From: Flammeovirgaceae bacterium 311
GTDB lineage: Bacteria > Bacteroidota > Bacteroidia > Cytophagales > Cyclobacteriaceae
Assembly: GCA_000597885.1 (NCBI GenBank)
Contig: CP004371.1
Location: forward strand, 4,741,001 to 4,805,000
Length of the DNA: 64,000 bases
Reading direction: 5' to 3'
Part shown: positions 9,101 to 16,659 of the stretch, piece after piece
Position numbering within the stretch: position 1 is the stretch's first letter
Layout of the letters: the number at the start of each line of letters is the position of its first letter
Program-made: the position numbers and the translations under genes
The notes under the pieces: generated by a model
The model's input: only the letters and a program-made list of their open reading frames with translations
Told to the model about the DNA's origin: nothing
Databases searched by the model: none

Positions 9101-12100
9101 ACCAGATGCACCAAGACCGAGGGATCACTTCCAGGCAGCCCTGATCGAAGACAAGGTATATGCCGCTGCAGGCAGGCTAAGTAAATCAGAAGAAGGAGTA
9201 TTCCTGAATATGATTGCTGAAGTAGACATGTACAATTTTAGCACCGGCGAATGGATAACGCTGCCGGCACCTACAGGCAACATCCCAACCCAGCGGGCAG
9301 GCGCTGCAGTAGCAGTTCTTGGAAATGAAATTTTAGTGATTGGAGGGGAGAGTAATACTGAGTCTCTGGCGCGTAATCAAACCGAGGCCCTGAGTAACCT
9401 TACCCACACCTGGCGAACCCTTACTCCACTGGATCAGGGACGGCATGGCACGCAGGCAATTGTTTCCAATGGAGGTATTTACATTGCTGCCGGAAACAGT
9501 ACACAGGGGTCAGGGGCTGAGCTAAGGTCGCAGGAAGCCTTTTACATGTTCAACGAAACATCTCCAACAGGAACACCTGTTTCTGAAAGTTTTCTTAATT
9601 ACCCACTGCAGGTGAATGTGGGTAAAACAAAAGTAAACCAGGAGGTTAGTAATAACATAACGATCAGAAATTCAGATGGTAATCAGGGAATGCTGGTGAC
9701 AGGGCTTACAGTTACCGGAAGTAGTGGGTTTTTGGTCAGCAGCCCTTATCCGCTTCCTTTCCTGCTGAAGCCGGATGCCAGTATAGACCTAACTTTAAGC
9801 ATGCTTTCGTCTACGGCTGGTGACAAGCTTGCTGCTTTGGAAATTATGCATTCCGGTTCTGCCGGGAAAGCAAGTGTAAACTTATATGGAACAGTAGAAG
9901 ATAATTCACTGCTGCTTCTAAGTACCGAGTCACTGCACTATCTCTCCCAATTGGCCAATACGGTTTCTGATCCTCAGCCAATAGAACTAACAAATAACAG
10001 TGATAGTGAGCTTGCCATAACCGAGATTATTGTTACTGGAGACAATGCTACAGAATTTCTGCATGATTTTACAGCGGCGGTTACCTTAAATCCGGGTGCT
10101 TCTGTAATTGTTAATGTTAATTTCGCGCCTGTTTCTCAGGGGTCAAAGGTAGCTGTTTTGCAGATCAGCCATTCAGGAAGTGCAACGGCCTCAACAGTAA
10201 TGCTAAGTGGGGAGGGAATCTCAAGCGATGACCTTCCTAATATAGTACCAGTAGCCCGTGCAGGAGCAGATCAGGCACTGACAGCAGGCACTGATGGCAT
10301 GGCTGCAGCTACCTTAAACGGGAGCGCCAGCAGCGATGCAGACGGCATCATAACCACCTACAGCTGGTCAAAGGACGGTACAGAGCTTATCACAGGTATT
10401 AATCCTACCATCAGCCTGCCTGTAGGTACGCACAACCTTGTACTCACAGTTACTGATAACAGAGGAGCTACCGCCACAGATGAGGTAGTAGTAGTGGTTG
10501 CCGCTGAAGGTACAACTACTGTTGTTCGGTTGAACACAGGAGGAGAGCAGTATACCACCGGTGATGGCAAAGTCTTTGCAGCAGATCAGTACTTTAACGG
10601 AACCTCAAGCCCCTACATAAAACCATTTGTAAGCATAGAAGGTACCACAGATGATGATTTATACCGCAGTGAGCGCTGGGGCAAAAGCTTCAGCTATGAT
10701 ATTGCTGTACCGGCAGGAAATTACCTGGTAAGGCTGCATTTTGCAGAAATTTATGCCAAAGCCACCGGCAAGCGCATCTTTAGTATAACGGCAGAAGGCA
10801 GTGCCTGGCTCACCAACTTCGACATCTATGCAGAAGCAGGCTATGCTACGGCATTGGTAAAAGAAACAGAAGTAGCCATTACAGATGGAGTGCTGAACCT
10901 GGGCTTTGTGGCCTCTGTAGAGAATGCCAAGATCTCTGCCATTGAACTGATAAGCTTAGACACACCTGCAAGCAACCAGCGACCCACAGCCATTGCAGGG
11001 GCTGACAAGAACATTACACTGCCTACCAACAGCACTGTGCTCAATGGTTCAGGCAGCGATAGCGATGGCACCATCAGTAGCTATAGCTGGAGTCAGGTGG
11101 ATGGTCCTAACACTGCCATTTTCAGTAGCTTTGGTGTAGCCACTCCAACAGTAAATAATCTCATTGCCGGAACCTATGTCTTCAGCTTAACAGTAACAGA
11201 TAATGAGGGGGCGGTCAGCCTGCCTGATCAGGTGGATGTGGTGGTGAATGCTGCCGCCAACCAGCAGCCGACTGTGAGTATTAGCTCGCCTGCCAATGGT
11301 GCCAGCTTTACGGCACCGGCTACTATTACCATAGCGGCTTTGGCTACTGATGCAGATGGTACAATAGCCAAGGTTGAGTTCTATCAGGGTACTGTTAAAC
11401 TGGGAGAAGATGTCACCAGCCCCTACACCTACACCTGGAGTGGGGTGTCTGCAGACAGCTACTCATTAACGGCAAGGGCCATAGATAATTCAACCGGAGC
11501 CAGTACTTCTGCAGTGGTGAACATAACAGTTACCGACCCTGCTAACCAGCCGCCGGTAGTAAGTAATGCTATACCAGATCAGAAAGCTACCATTGGCATT
11601 AGCTATAACTACACCTTTGCCTCCAGTACCTTCACAGATGCTGATGGAGATCCTTTAGCCTACACCGCTGGTCTGTCAAACAATACAGCTTTGCCTTCTT
11701 GGTTAAACTTTAACGGTTCAACGCGCACCTTTAGTGGAACCCCACCTGTGAGCAGCCCTGCCAGCCTTACCATCAAGGTTACCGCAGATGATAACAAAGG
11801 AGGTGCAGTCAGTGATGAGTTTGTGCTTAACATAGCTGCGCCAGTCGATCCCTCTGTTGTCTATCGCATCAATGCAGGTGGGGGGCAGCTAAGCAACTCC
11901 ATTGGCGTCTTTAGTGCAGATGATTATTATGCTCCACTGCCAGGTTACAGCTACACTACTACCAGCCCTATTGATGGCACCACAAATGATGAGATGTATC
12001 AGACGGCCAGAGGCTCCTCCACCAACAAAGGTACATTCAGTTATGGCCTTCCCCTTGACAACGGTCAGTACAATGTAGTGCTGCACTTTGCAGAGATAAA

Positions 12101-12668
12101 CTTTAGCAAAGTCGGACACCGGGTATTTGATGTAAGCTTGGAGGGATCCAAGTTCCTGGAAAACTACGACATCATAAGGGTAACGGGTGCCAAAAACAAA
12201 GCTGTTACAGAAAGCACTGTGGTTAACGTAGCTGATGGTACACTAAACCTCTATTTCAGCGCACTCGCCAGCGATGGTGGCAGCCAAAGACCAATTGTCT
12301 CGGCTATAGAAGTAATAAGAGTAACCAGTAGCATGGCAAGCAGTGTCAGAATGGAGACTTCCGCTGATGAGGAGCTTTCCAGTGAGCATACAACTGCAAA
12401 TAGTATAGTGGTTTATCCTAACCCTTTTGATGATGTCCTCCACCTAAAGCTTCCTGCTGCTGATTTGGCAACTGAATATGTCGTCAGGCTATACAATGCT
12501 TTGGGTAAAGAGTTCTACAGCCAGCGCTTTACACAGGCATCAGCAGAGCAAATGGAGCATGAAATAGACATGAGCAACAGCATCCATCTAATGACAGGTT
12601 TGTATTTTATCTCCGTAGAAAACACCAGAACCGCTGAACGAAAGATCCTTAAAGTACTAAAAGAATAG
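6102..12668 (+). CDS. Giant T9SS-exported malectin/Kelch/PKD multidomain protein (paralog A)
   Basis: 2188 residues from ATG 6102, which begins the signal peptide MRKLIFFLTFFVFVHPLLAQ; ATG 6078 is an alternative. Approximate domains: 20-530 sugar-dehydrogenase (PQQ/GSDH-like) beta-propeller; 530-586 Asp-rich thrombospondin type 3 calcium repeats (DDDGDGFSNADEIDNGTDPC); 586-845 lectin-like beta-sandwich of unclear family; 848-1150 Kelch repeats (GGRGIKNVNIYDPATDSW); 1163-1375 two choice-of-anchor-D/ASH-like modules; 1378-1468 PKD; 1472-1620 malectin; 1625-1718 PKD; 1721-1811 bacterial Ig; 1813-1916 cadherin/He_PIG-like; 1920-2075 malectin; 2100-2188 T9SS type A sorting domain (VVYPNPFDDVLHL to KVLKE). 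I infer a large surface or secreted carbohydrate-binding protein. It lies just upstream of the EPS locus, and a larger paralog lies just downstream. Whether the propeller has enzyme activity cannot be judged. Confidence 0.9.
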   Translation: MRKLIFFLTFFVFVHPLLAQVSFNNSTLINMDGTPLSIGNPTSLQFGPDERLYLTTQNGFIYALTITRVGAGDYRVTNTETITLVKSIPNYNDNGVFNSGVKTRQVTGILVTGTAENPVLYVGSSDPRIGGGGVRADKDLDTNSGTISRLTRNGGSWEKVDIVRGLPRSEENHANNGMYIDEQTNLMYVAQGGHTNAGSPSNNFAFITEYALSAAILTVDLNYIEALPTKTDAKGQQYKYDLPTVDDPTRPNNPDGSDIGDPFGGNDGLNQAKLVLNGPVQIYSPGYRNVYDIVVTKTPGREGRMYTIDNGANGGWGGHPENEGTDGTVTNNYITGEPGSSGPGPNDGKVNNKDNLHLVTKGFYGGHPTPIRANPAGAGLYTYDTAGVWRTSTTDPLYPLPADWPPVPLSMANPVEGDFRNPGVDDGALYIWSTSTNGVTEYTATNFNGALTGNLLVTTWNGRIYKIELSQDGTQVVAVVELASGFLNPLDVIAQGDGDIFPGSIWAAVYGSKSIAVFEPIDFTNCTGLNDIVLDDDGDGFSNADEIDNGTDPCSPSSKPTDNDGDFFSDLNDLDDDNDAIPDTEDYFALDLHNGLNTALPINYTLLNNDPGTGFFGLGFTGLMANGSVDYLDAFDKEILIAGGAVGAFTVDGVTSGDAYGAGNNQQNTFQFGINVQSSTGPFTIDSRMLSPFFNSHTPVNNQSQGLYLGTGDQDNYLKIALVANSGIGGLEVLVESGGVVKSQLVYALNKSGEQLIGDNVLAANTLDLFLAVDPLRGTVQPKYQIDGNILKNLGNPIQLEGALLTAVQGTAAVAVGLIASSRGSNAPFTATWDYVNVNLDPLNTLGDWHTLTSTNDPEARHENAFVQVGNKFYLLGGRGIKNVNIYDPATDSWSLGAQTPLEMHHFQAIEYKGLLYVVGAFMGSYPHEQPVPNIYIYNPVTDKWIVGPEIPESRRRGSAGAFVYRDKFYLVCGIIDGHYGGHVAWFDEFNPATNSWTVLPDAPRPRDHFQAALIEDKVYAAAGRLSKSEEGVFLNMIAEVDMYNFSTGEWITLPAPTGNIPTQRAGAAVAVLGNEILVIGGESNTESLARNQTEALSNLTHTWRTLTPLDQGRHGTQAIVSNGGIYIAAGNSTQGSGAELRSQEAFYMFNETSPTGTPVSESFLNYPLQVNVGKTKVNQEVSNNITIRNSDGNQGMLVTGLTVTGSSGFLVSSPYPLPFLLKPDASIDLTLSMLSSTAGDKLAALEIMHSGSAGKASVNLYGTVEDNSLLLLSTESLHYLSQLANTVSDPQPIELTNNSDSELAITEIIVTGDNATEFLHDFTAAVTLNPGASVIVNVNFAPVSQGSKVAVLQISHSGSATASTVMLSGEGISSDDLPNIVPVARAGADQALTAGTDGMAAATLNGSASSDADGIITTYSWSKDGTELITGINPTISLPVGTHNLVLTVTDNRGATATDEVVVVVAAEGTTTVVRLNTGGEQYTTGDGKVFAADQYFNGTSSPYIKPFVSIEGTTDDDLYRSERWGKSFSYDIAVPAGNYLVRLHFAEIYAKATGKRIFSITAEGSAWLTNFDIYAEAGYATALVKETEVAITDGVLNLGFVASVENAKISAIELISLDTPASNQRPTAIAGADKNITLPTNSTVLNGSGSDSDGTISSYSWSQVDGPNTAIFSSFGVATPTVNNLIAGTYVFSLTVTDNEGAVSLPDQVDVVVNAAANQQPTVSISSPANGASFTAPATITIAALATDADGTIAKVEFYQGTVKLGEDVTSPYTYTWSGVSADSYSLTARAIDNSTGASTSAVVNITVTDPANQPPVVSNAIPDQKATIGISYNYTFASSTFTDADGDPLAYTAGLSNNTALPSWLNFNGSTRTFSGTPPVSSPASLTIKVTADDNKGGAVSDEFVLNIAAPVDPSVVYRINAGGGQLSNSIGVFSADDYYAPLPGYSYTTTSPIDGTTNDEMYQTARGSSTNKGTFSYGLPLDNGQYNVVLHFAEINFSKVGHRVFDVSLEGSKFLENYDIIRVTGAKNKAVTESTVVNVADGTLNLYFSALASDGGSQRPIVSAIEVIRVTSSMASSVRMETSADEELSSEHTTANSIVVYPNPFDDVLHLKLPAADLATEYVVRLYNALGKEFYSQRFTQASAEQMEHEIDMSNSIHLMTGLYFISVENTRTAERKILKVLKE

Positions 12669-12738
12669 GGGGAGAATAATATACTCCTTAGGAGCTATAC
12701 TGTCTATAATGCTCTTGATCTGTATGTATTCCTAAAAG

Positions 12739-12778
12739 CCTTCTGCCATCTGAATTATGATGGTAGAAGGTTTTTTTT
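12739..12778 (+). terminator. Strong terminator after giant paralog A
   Basis: CCTTCTGCCATC (12739-12750) pairs over 12 bp, with one non-Watson-Crick position, with GATGGTAGAAGG (12759-12770), followed by eight T. The hairpin is nearly the same as the one after paralog B at 46423, which suggests the gene and its terminator were duplicated together. Confidence 0.9.
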
Positions 12779-13031
12779 ATGTGCAGACTAGGAATAGGGC
12801 TTTATGGCTTTACATGTAATTAAGATTGTTGTGCTAATCTGGTTATATGACTTATTACAAGCAGGTATTCAATTAGTTATATAGGTTTAATAGCGGGCTT
12901 CTGGATAATCATGTTTTAACATCAAATAAATACAATTTGCTTTTGTTAATCAAAAACCTGCTGCCTATTGATTATAACGATTTAGAAAAAAAATTATAAA
13001 AATTAAAGTAGAATGAATTGCATTAAAGCAA

Positions 13032-13049
13032 AAGTCCTGTTAATTTAAC
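13032..13049 (+). repeat. Shared non-coding element, copy 2 (AAGTCCTGTTAATTTAAC)
   Basis: Exact match to 5301-5318 within a longer similar context (ATTGCATT upstream, GTTATAAG downstream). It lies 0.9 kb before the fucose-synthase gene. It may be a regulator site or part of a duplicated promoter; the sequence alone does not decide. Confidence 0.6.
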
Positions 13050-13682
13050 ATCTGTTATAAGATCATTAATAAATTAATTGTTGGAACATTAAGACTGCAA
13101 CTTAAGATTTTTAAAGGTTTATTTTTATCCATTAAGTGCTATGTGAGATAGAAAGGTTAATTATGGAAACTTTTCTATTTTAATTTAGGCGGCGGTGCCT
13201 CTGTTTCAGGGGATTGGTTTTCAGTATGATGTGTATGTATAATGAGTTTTTTTGGCTTGTATATCTGATCACATTCACGTTCAGCTAAATTCTGAGGATT
13301 TTTTAACAATACCGTTTATCGAATATTCTTTCTGGAGCCTTCAGTTGGGTGTGACTATTTTTTACTGTGCTTGGCCGGTAAAGCCGATTGTCAGAAAAAG
13401 CTGAAGCACACTTGGTGCTAGCCTTTATATGAGCAATAAACTGTAAAATTTTCCTGATAGAGAGCTGATAAAATCAGTGAGTAGTTCCGGTTAAATTTGC
13501 AATACTCATATAGACTGGTTTGGTTAGAATGGAATAGATCACTGAATTACAAATATTTAAGCCTGTAGCAGGATTAGGTGTTGCTGATGCAGCCCCTGAT
13601 GCTATGTTTTCAGGTAATGACTAACTGATTTTTACGCTCATTGCATAGTATTAAGAGTGAGCCGTCTGCAAATAAAGTTTTA

Positions 13683-13720
13683 GTTACGGGAACCAGCCAA
13701 TGTAACTGAAAGAGCGAAGC
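13683..13720 (+). promoter_or_regulatory. Leader element copy 1: GTTAC/GTAAC hairpin plus GAAAGAGCGAAGC
   Basis: GTTAC (13683-13687) and GTAAC (13702-13706) can form a 5-bp stem round a 14-base loop. The downstream arm begins a 20-base stretch, TGTAACTGAAAGAGCGAAGC (13701-13720), repeated exactly at 15103-15122, where the same GTTAC arm also lies upstream. The loops differ in sequence, so the arms and the tail are what is conserved. This copy precedes the fucose-synthase gene by about 240 bases. I infer an RNA or DNA signal for the EPS locus, perhaps a target of the UpxY-like antiterminator. Confidence 0.55.
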
Positions 13721-13957
13721 TGTATCCGCAGATCAAGCTTTTAATTACGCTGCAGGTTTTTGGACATGCATGGGAACTCCTTTCTTAAAGGAAAGAGGGC
13801 TTCTTCAAACTGCAGGCTTACTACCCTTGTTGCTGTAACTCCTCTGTTGTACTATTTTCTCCTGCTGATATTTTTTAAAAGGATAGAATTTCTTTTTGTC
13901 TGCTTTTGTCTGCTTCCGGTTAGCTAAAGCAAAAAACTCTTACCTAATCTCAATCCA

Positions 13958-14902
13958 ATGGAGAAAAAATCACGGATCTATGTTTCAGGGCACACGGGAA
14001 TGGTCGGATCAGCTATTTGCCGTGCGTTAACAGCTAATGGTTTTAAAAACTTGATTACTATTGGTTCTAAGCAACTAGATTTAAGAAATCAGGAAGCAGT
14101 ACAAAGATTTTTTGCAAGGGAACAACCCGAGTATGTATTTGTTGCAGCAGCCAAAGTGGGAGGCATTTTGGCCAATGATACCTATCGGGGAGAATTTATC
14201 TATGATAACCTGATGATTGGTATTAACATTATTCATGCTGCTTACCTGCAGGAAGTAAAAAAACTATGTTATATGGGGTCTTCCTGTATCTATCCTAAAA
14301 TGGCACAACAACCGCTAAAGGAGGAGTACCTGTTAACAGGTGCAATAGAGCCAACCAATGAGCCTTATGCCATAGCAAAAATAGCGGGAATCAAGACATG
14401 TGAATCCTATCGCAGGCAGTATGGATGTAATTATATCACTTTGATGCCTACAAGCCTCTATGGTTATGGTGATAATTATCATCCGGAAAACAGTCATGTT
14501 ATTCCCGGCCTTATCCGCCGCTTTCATGAAGCAATGGTTGAGAAGCGTCCGGAGGTAATTGTCTGGGGTAGCGGTATGCCCAGACGAGAATTTTTGTTTG
14601 CCGATGACCTGGCAGATGCCTGTATTTTTCTAATGCAGCATTATGATGAAGCAGGGCTGATCAATATTGGAACCGGAGAAGATGTCTCCATCGGCGAGCT
14701 TGCGGGACTGGTGGCCGGAGTTGTTGGCTATAAAGGTGAAATTAAGTTTGACACCAGCAAACCTGATGGAACACCCCGTAAAGCGATGGATGTAAGTAAG
14801 CTTATCAGACTCGGCTGGAGACATAAGCTAAAGCTTGAAGCAGGCCTGGGTTTGATGTATCAGGATTTTCTGAGGCAGCAACTTGTGGTTAAAGCGGCAT
14901 AG
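13958..14902 (+). CDS. fcl: GDP-L-fucose synthase
   Basis: 314 residues, an extended short-chain dehydrogenase. It converts GDP-4-keto-6-deoxymannose to GDP-L-fucose with NADPH in the cytoplasm. The N-terminal dinucleotide-binding loop GHTGMVG is at residues 11-17. The catalytic set appears as MGSSCIYPK (Ser near 108) and EPYAIAK (Tyr and Lys near 137 and 141), and [14 protein letters not shown] is a family signature. Length is normal. It opens the EPS gene set, so fucose or a related 6-deoxyhexose is a likely component of the polymer. The partner GDP-mannose 4,6-dehydratase (gmd) and a GDP-mannose pyrophosphorylase are not in this window and must be encoded elsewhere. Confidence 0.93.
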   Translation: MEKKSRIYVSGHTGMVGSAICRALTANGFKNLITIGSKQLDLRNQEAVQRFFAREQPEYVFVAAAKVGGILANDTYRGEFIYDNLMIGINIIHAAYLQEVKKLCYMGSSCIYPKMAQQPLKEEYLLTGAIEPTNEPYAIAKIAGIKTCESYRRQYGCNYITLMPTSLYGYGDNYHPENSHVIPGLIRRFHEAMVEKRPEVIVWGSGMPRREFLFADDLADACIFLMQHYDEAGLINIGTGEDVSIGELAGLVAGVVGYKGEIKFDTSKPDGTPRKAMDVSKLIRLGWRHKLKLEAGLGLMYQDFLRQQLVVKAA

Positions 14903-14985
14903 TACTGCTAAAGATGATTAAAATGGAAAAGCAATAATTGACCTGGTACCGGCAATGATAAGGCATTGAGCGAAAGCGGAGCCGG

Positions 14986-15034
14986 ATATATTTATTGAAA
15001 GCGAACTGTTATGTTCGCTCTGGTATAAATATGT
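14986..15034 (+). promoter_or_regulatory. Long two-stem hairpin upstream of the antiterminator gene
   Basis: The outer stem pairs ATATTTAT (14988-14995) with ATAAATAT (15025-15032) perfectly, extended by a U-G and an A-U pair. After an internal loop, the inner stem pairs AGCGAAC (15000-15006) with GTTCGCT (15013-15019) round a 6-base loop. There is no T-run after it, so it is not an ordinary terminator. It lies in the 297-base leader before the UpxY-like gene and is probably an RNA structure in the transcript. Confidence 0.6.
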
Positions 15035-15082
15035 GCTTTTAAGATTAATTCCTAACAAATCACATATCAATTCTAAAGCTAA

Positions 15083-15133
15083 GTTACCCGAAAAAAAGCA
15101 GGTGTAACTGAAAGAGCGAAGCCATGCTTTTTT
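15083..15133 (+). promoter_or_regulatory. Leader element copy 2 inside a terminator-like A/U stem
   Basis: GTTAC (15083-15087) and GTAAC (15104-15108) flank a 16-base loop, and TGTAACTGAAAGAGCGAAGC (15103-15122) matches 13701-13720 exactly. An alternative stem pairs AAAAAAGCA (15092-15100) with TGCTTTTTT (15125-15133), which encloses the 20-base element and ends in six T, as a weak terminator would. The two foldings exclude each other because the first uses bases inside and across the second. That is the design of an attenuator; the functional reading is inference. It ends 66 bases before the UpxY-like gene. Confidence 0.55.
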
Positions 15134-15199
15134 ATAACATCTGTACCCATACATACAGTTCTGGATCGAATATTTAAAGAGTATTTCAACTAAACAGGA

Positions 15200-15733
15200 A
15201 TGAATACATTTTTTAAACAAAACCCCAACTGGTATGCTGTGTATACCCGATCGCGTGCAGAGAAAAAATTACATACGCTGCTTGTTCAAAAGAAAGTTGA
15301 ATGTTTTCTGCCACTGAAAAAAACATTAAGCCAGCGTACAGACCGCAAGAAAACAATTGAACTGCCACTGATTCCCTCCTATCTGTTTGTAAGGATAACG
15401 GAAAAAGAGCATTTCGATGTGCTGAATACTCCCGGGGCAGTGTGCTATGTTAGATTTGACGGCCAGCCTGCTGCCATACCTGATGAACAGATTGATTATT
15501 TAAGGCAGATTATCATCAATGAACCCAGAGACCTGACTGTGCAATATGATAATTTTTCCAGGGGTGATATGGTAGAAGTTCGTTCCGGTCCTTTAAAAGG
15601 CATCAAAGCAGAGGTTATTCAGATCAGGGGGAAGGAAAGGCTATTGCTTCGCTTTGAATCTCTTGGTTACTGTGTTCATGTAGAGTTGCCAGCTGAAGAA
15701 CTAATGGCCTATCGGGAACTGGCTGCGAGCTAA
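15200..15733 (+). CDS. UpxY-like transcription antiterminator (NusG family)
   Basis: 177 residues. The N-terminal NGN domain is seen as NWYAVYTRSRAEKKLHTLL (about 9-110, with the PLIPSYLFVRI segment), and the C-terminal KOW motif is GDMVEVRSGPLKGIKAEVI. Specialised NusG paralogs of the UpxY/LoaP/RfaH groups load onto RNA polymerase at the leader of long polysaccharide operons and prevent premature termination. The place of this gene, before wza/wzc-like genes and a string of about 20 same-strand genes, fits that role. In Bacteroides the upxY gene is first in its capsule operon and acts on the operon leader; here a fucose-synthase gene precedes it. Hairpins occur before and after it. It is not the housekeeping NusG, which normally sits beside secE and rplK. 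Confidence 0.88.
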   Translation: MNTFFKQNPNWYAVYTRSRAEKKLHTLLVQKKVECFLPLKKTLSQRTDRKKTIELPLIPSYLFVRITEKEHFDVLNTPGAVCYVRFDGQPAAIPDEQIDYLRQIIINEPRDLTVQYDNFSRGDMVEVRSGPLKGIKAEVIQIRGKERLLLRFESLGYCVHVELPAEELMAYRELAAS

Positions 15734-15790
15734 TATAAGAAAGCAACTGCAGTCAGTTTATTTAACAACTGAAAAGAATATTAAAAGGAA

Positions 15791-15843
15791 GCCCTCTGCG
15801 CCAGACCAATCTACCGGAAAGCATCTGGCAATTTTAAGAGGGC
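15791..15843 (+). promoter_or_regulatory. Two-stem hairpin just before the export gene
   Basis: GCCCTCT (15791-15797) pairs with AGAGGGC (15837-15843), and nested inside it GCCAGA (15800-15805) pairs with TCTGGC (15824-15829). It ends 14 bases before the ATG of the Wza-like gene and lacks a T-run. It could affect translation start or be a pausing signal between the antiterminator and the export genes. Confidence 0.6.
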
Positions 15844-15857
15844 ATAATTATAAGAAT

Positions 15858-16649
15858 ATGAAAATCAGACTGATTTACCTACTCGTACTGATGGTCATGA
15901 CCTCCTGCATGCAGCGGAACCTGACCTACTTAAGTGATTTAGAAGATGATGCTTTTTTATATAACAGGCATGTTTATACCGAACAGGTCAGCAATACGAT
16001 TGACCCTAAATTTCAGCCGGATGACCTGGTGAGTATTACTGTTTCAAGCCTGAACTATGAATCCAATAGCTTATTTAACAGAGGTGAGATTACACCCGTA
16101 AGAAACACAACCACTCCCGGTGGTGCAGATGCTATCTACCAGGAGGGTTACCTCGTCGATAAAGAGGGTTATATTGATTTTCCGGTGCTGGGAAGAATTA
16201 AAGTAGGAGGATTAAGCAAAGCTGAACTTAAAGGCAACCTTACAGCTGAACTAAAGAAGTACCTGAAAGATCCAATTGTAAACATAAGATACCTGAATTA
16301 TAAAATAACTGTTATTGGAGAAGTAAACAGGCCGTCAACTTTTACGATTCCCTCCGAGAACATAAATGTACTAGAGGCCCTGGGACTGGCTGGTGACATG
16401 ACCGCCTATGGCAAAAGAGAAAACGTGCTGATCATCAGGTATGAAGATGGATTAAGAAAAATAACCAGGTTGAATTTGAATAACAGTGAAGTCCTGGACT
16501 CGCCCTTTTTCTTTCTGAAACAAAACGATGTGGTGTATGTAGAGCCCGATAAAGCACGAGCCGAACAGGCCAGTACCAAAAGGAGTAACATCTCCATCGG
16601 ACTTTCTGTGGCATCGCTTATCGCACTCGTTTTAACAAGATTTTTATAA
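15858..16649 (+). CDS. Wza-like polysaccharide export outer membrane lipoprotein
   Basis: 263 residues. The signal peptide ends at MTSC with the acceptor Cys at residue 17. A polysaccharide-export (Poly_export) domain follows (FQPDDLVSITVSSLN to VLGRIKVGGLSKAELKGNL, about 50-145), then an SLBB-like segment (ITVIGEVNRPSTFTIPSENINVLEALGLAGD). The C-terminus is a hydrophobic helix (IGLSVASLIALVLTRFL), as in short Bacteroidota Wza homologues. Proteins of this family form the outer-membrane export channel and dock on the Wzc-like co-polymerase, whose gene begins 10 bases later. The short length (E. coli Wza is about 380) is normal for this phylum. Confidence 0.9.
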   Translation: MKIRLIYLLVLMVMTSCMQRNLTYLSDLEDDAFLYNRHVYTEQVSNTIDPKFQPDDLVSITVSSLNYESNSLFNRGEITPVRNTTTPGGADAIYQEGYLVDKEGYIDFPVLGRIKVGGLSKAELKGNLTAELKKYLKDPIVNIRYLNYKITVIGEVNRPSTFTIPSENINVLEALGLAGDMTAYGKRENVLIIRYEDGLRKITRLNLNNSEVLDSPFFFLKQNDVVYVEPDKARAEQASTKRSNISIGLSVASLIALVLTRFL

Positions 16650-16659
16650 CTAGACTGAT

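Larger units (their letters stand above)
12779..13957. other. Long leader/intergenic region before the EPS genes
   Basis: About 1.2 kb with no supportable gene. It holds the second copy of the AAGTCCTGTTAATTTAAC element (13032-13049) and the first copy of the hairpin-plus-20-base element (13683-13720). The length and placement would suit promoter and leader sequence for the EPS operon. No clear Bacteroidota promoter (TAnnTTTG) could be fixed, and a short peptide-like run near 13566-13624 is not convincing as a gene. Confidence 0.5.

Noticed and set aside
13566-13624. Peptide-like run ending in TAA in the pre-EPS intergenic region
   Set aside because: About 20 codons, no start codon in frame with good context, and no recognisable family.
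15092-15133. Simple Rho-independent terminator before the UpxY-like gene
   Set aside because: The stem is almost all A-U and contains the repeated element, so I describe it as a possible attenuator fold and not a plain terminator.
14918-15220. 100-residue minus-strand frame over the leader of the antiterminator gene
   Set aside because: It covers hairpins and repeats, its product has no family features, and it opposes the operon.
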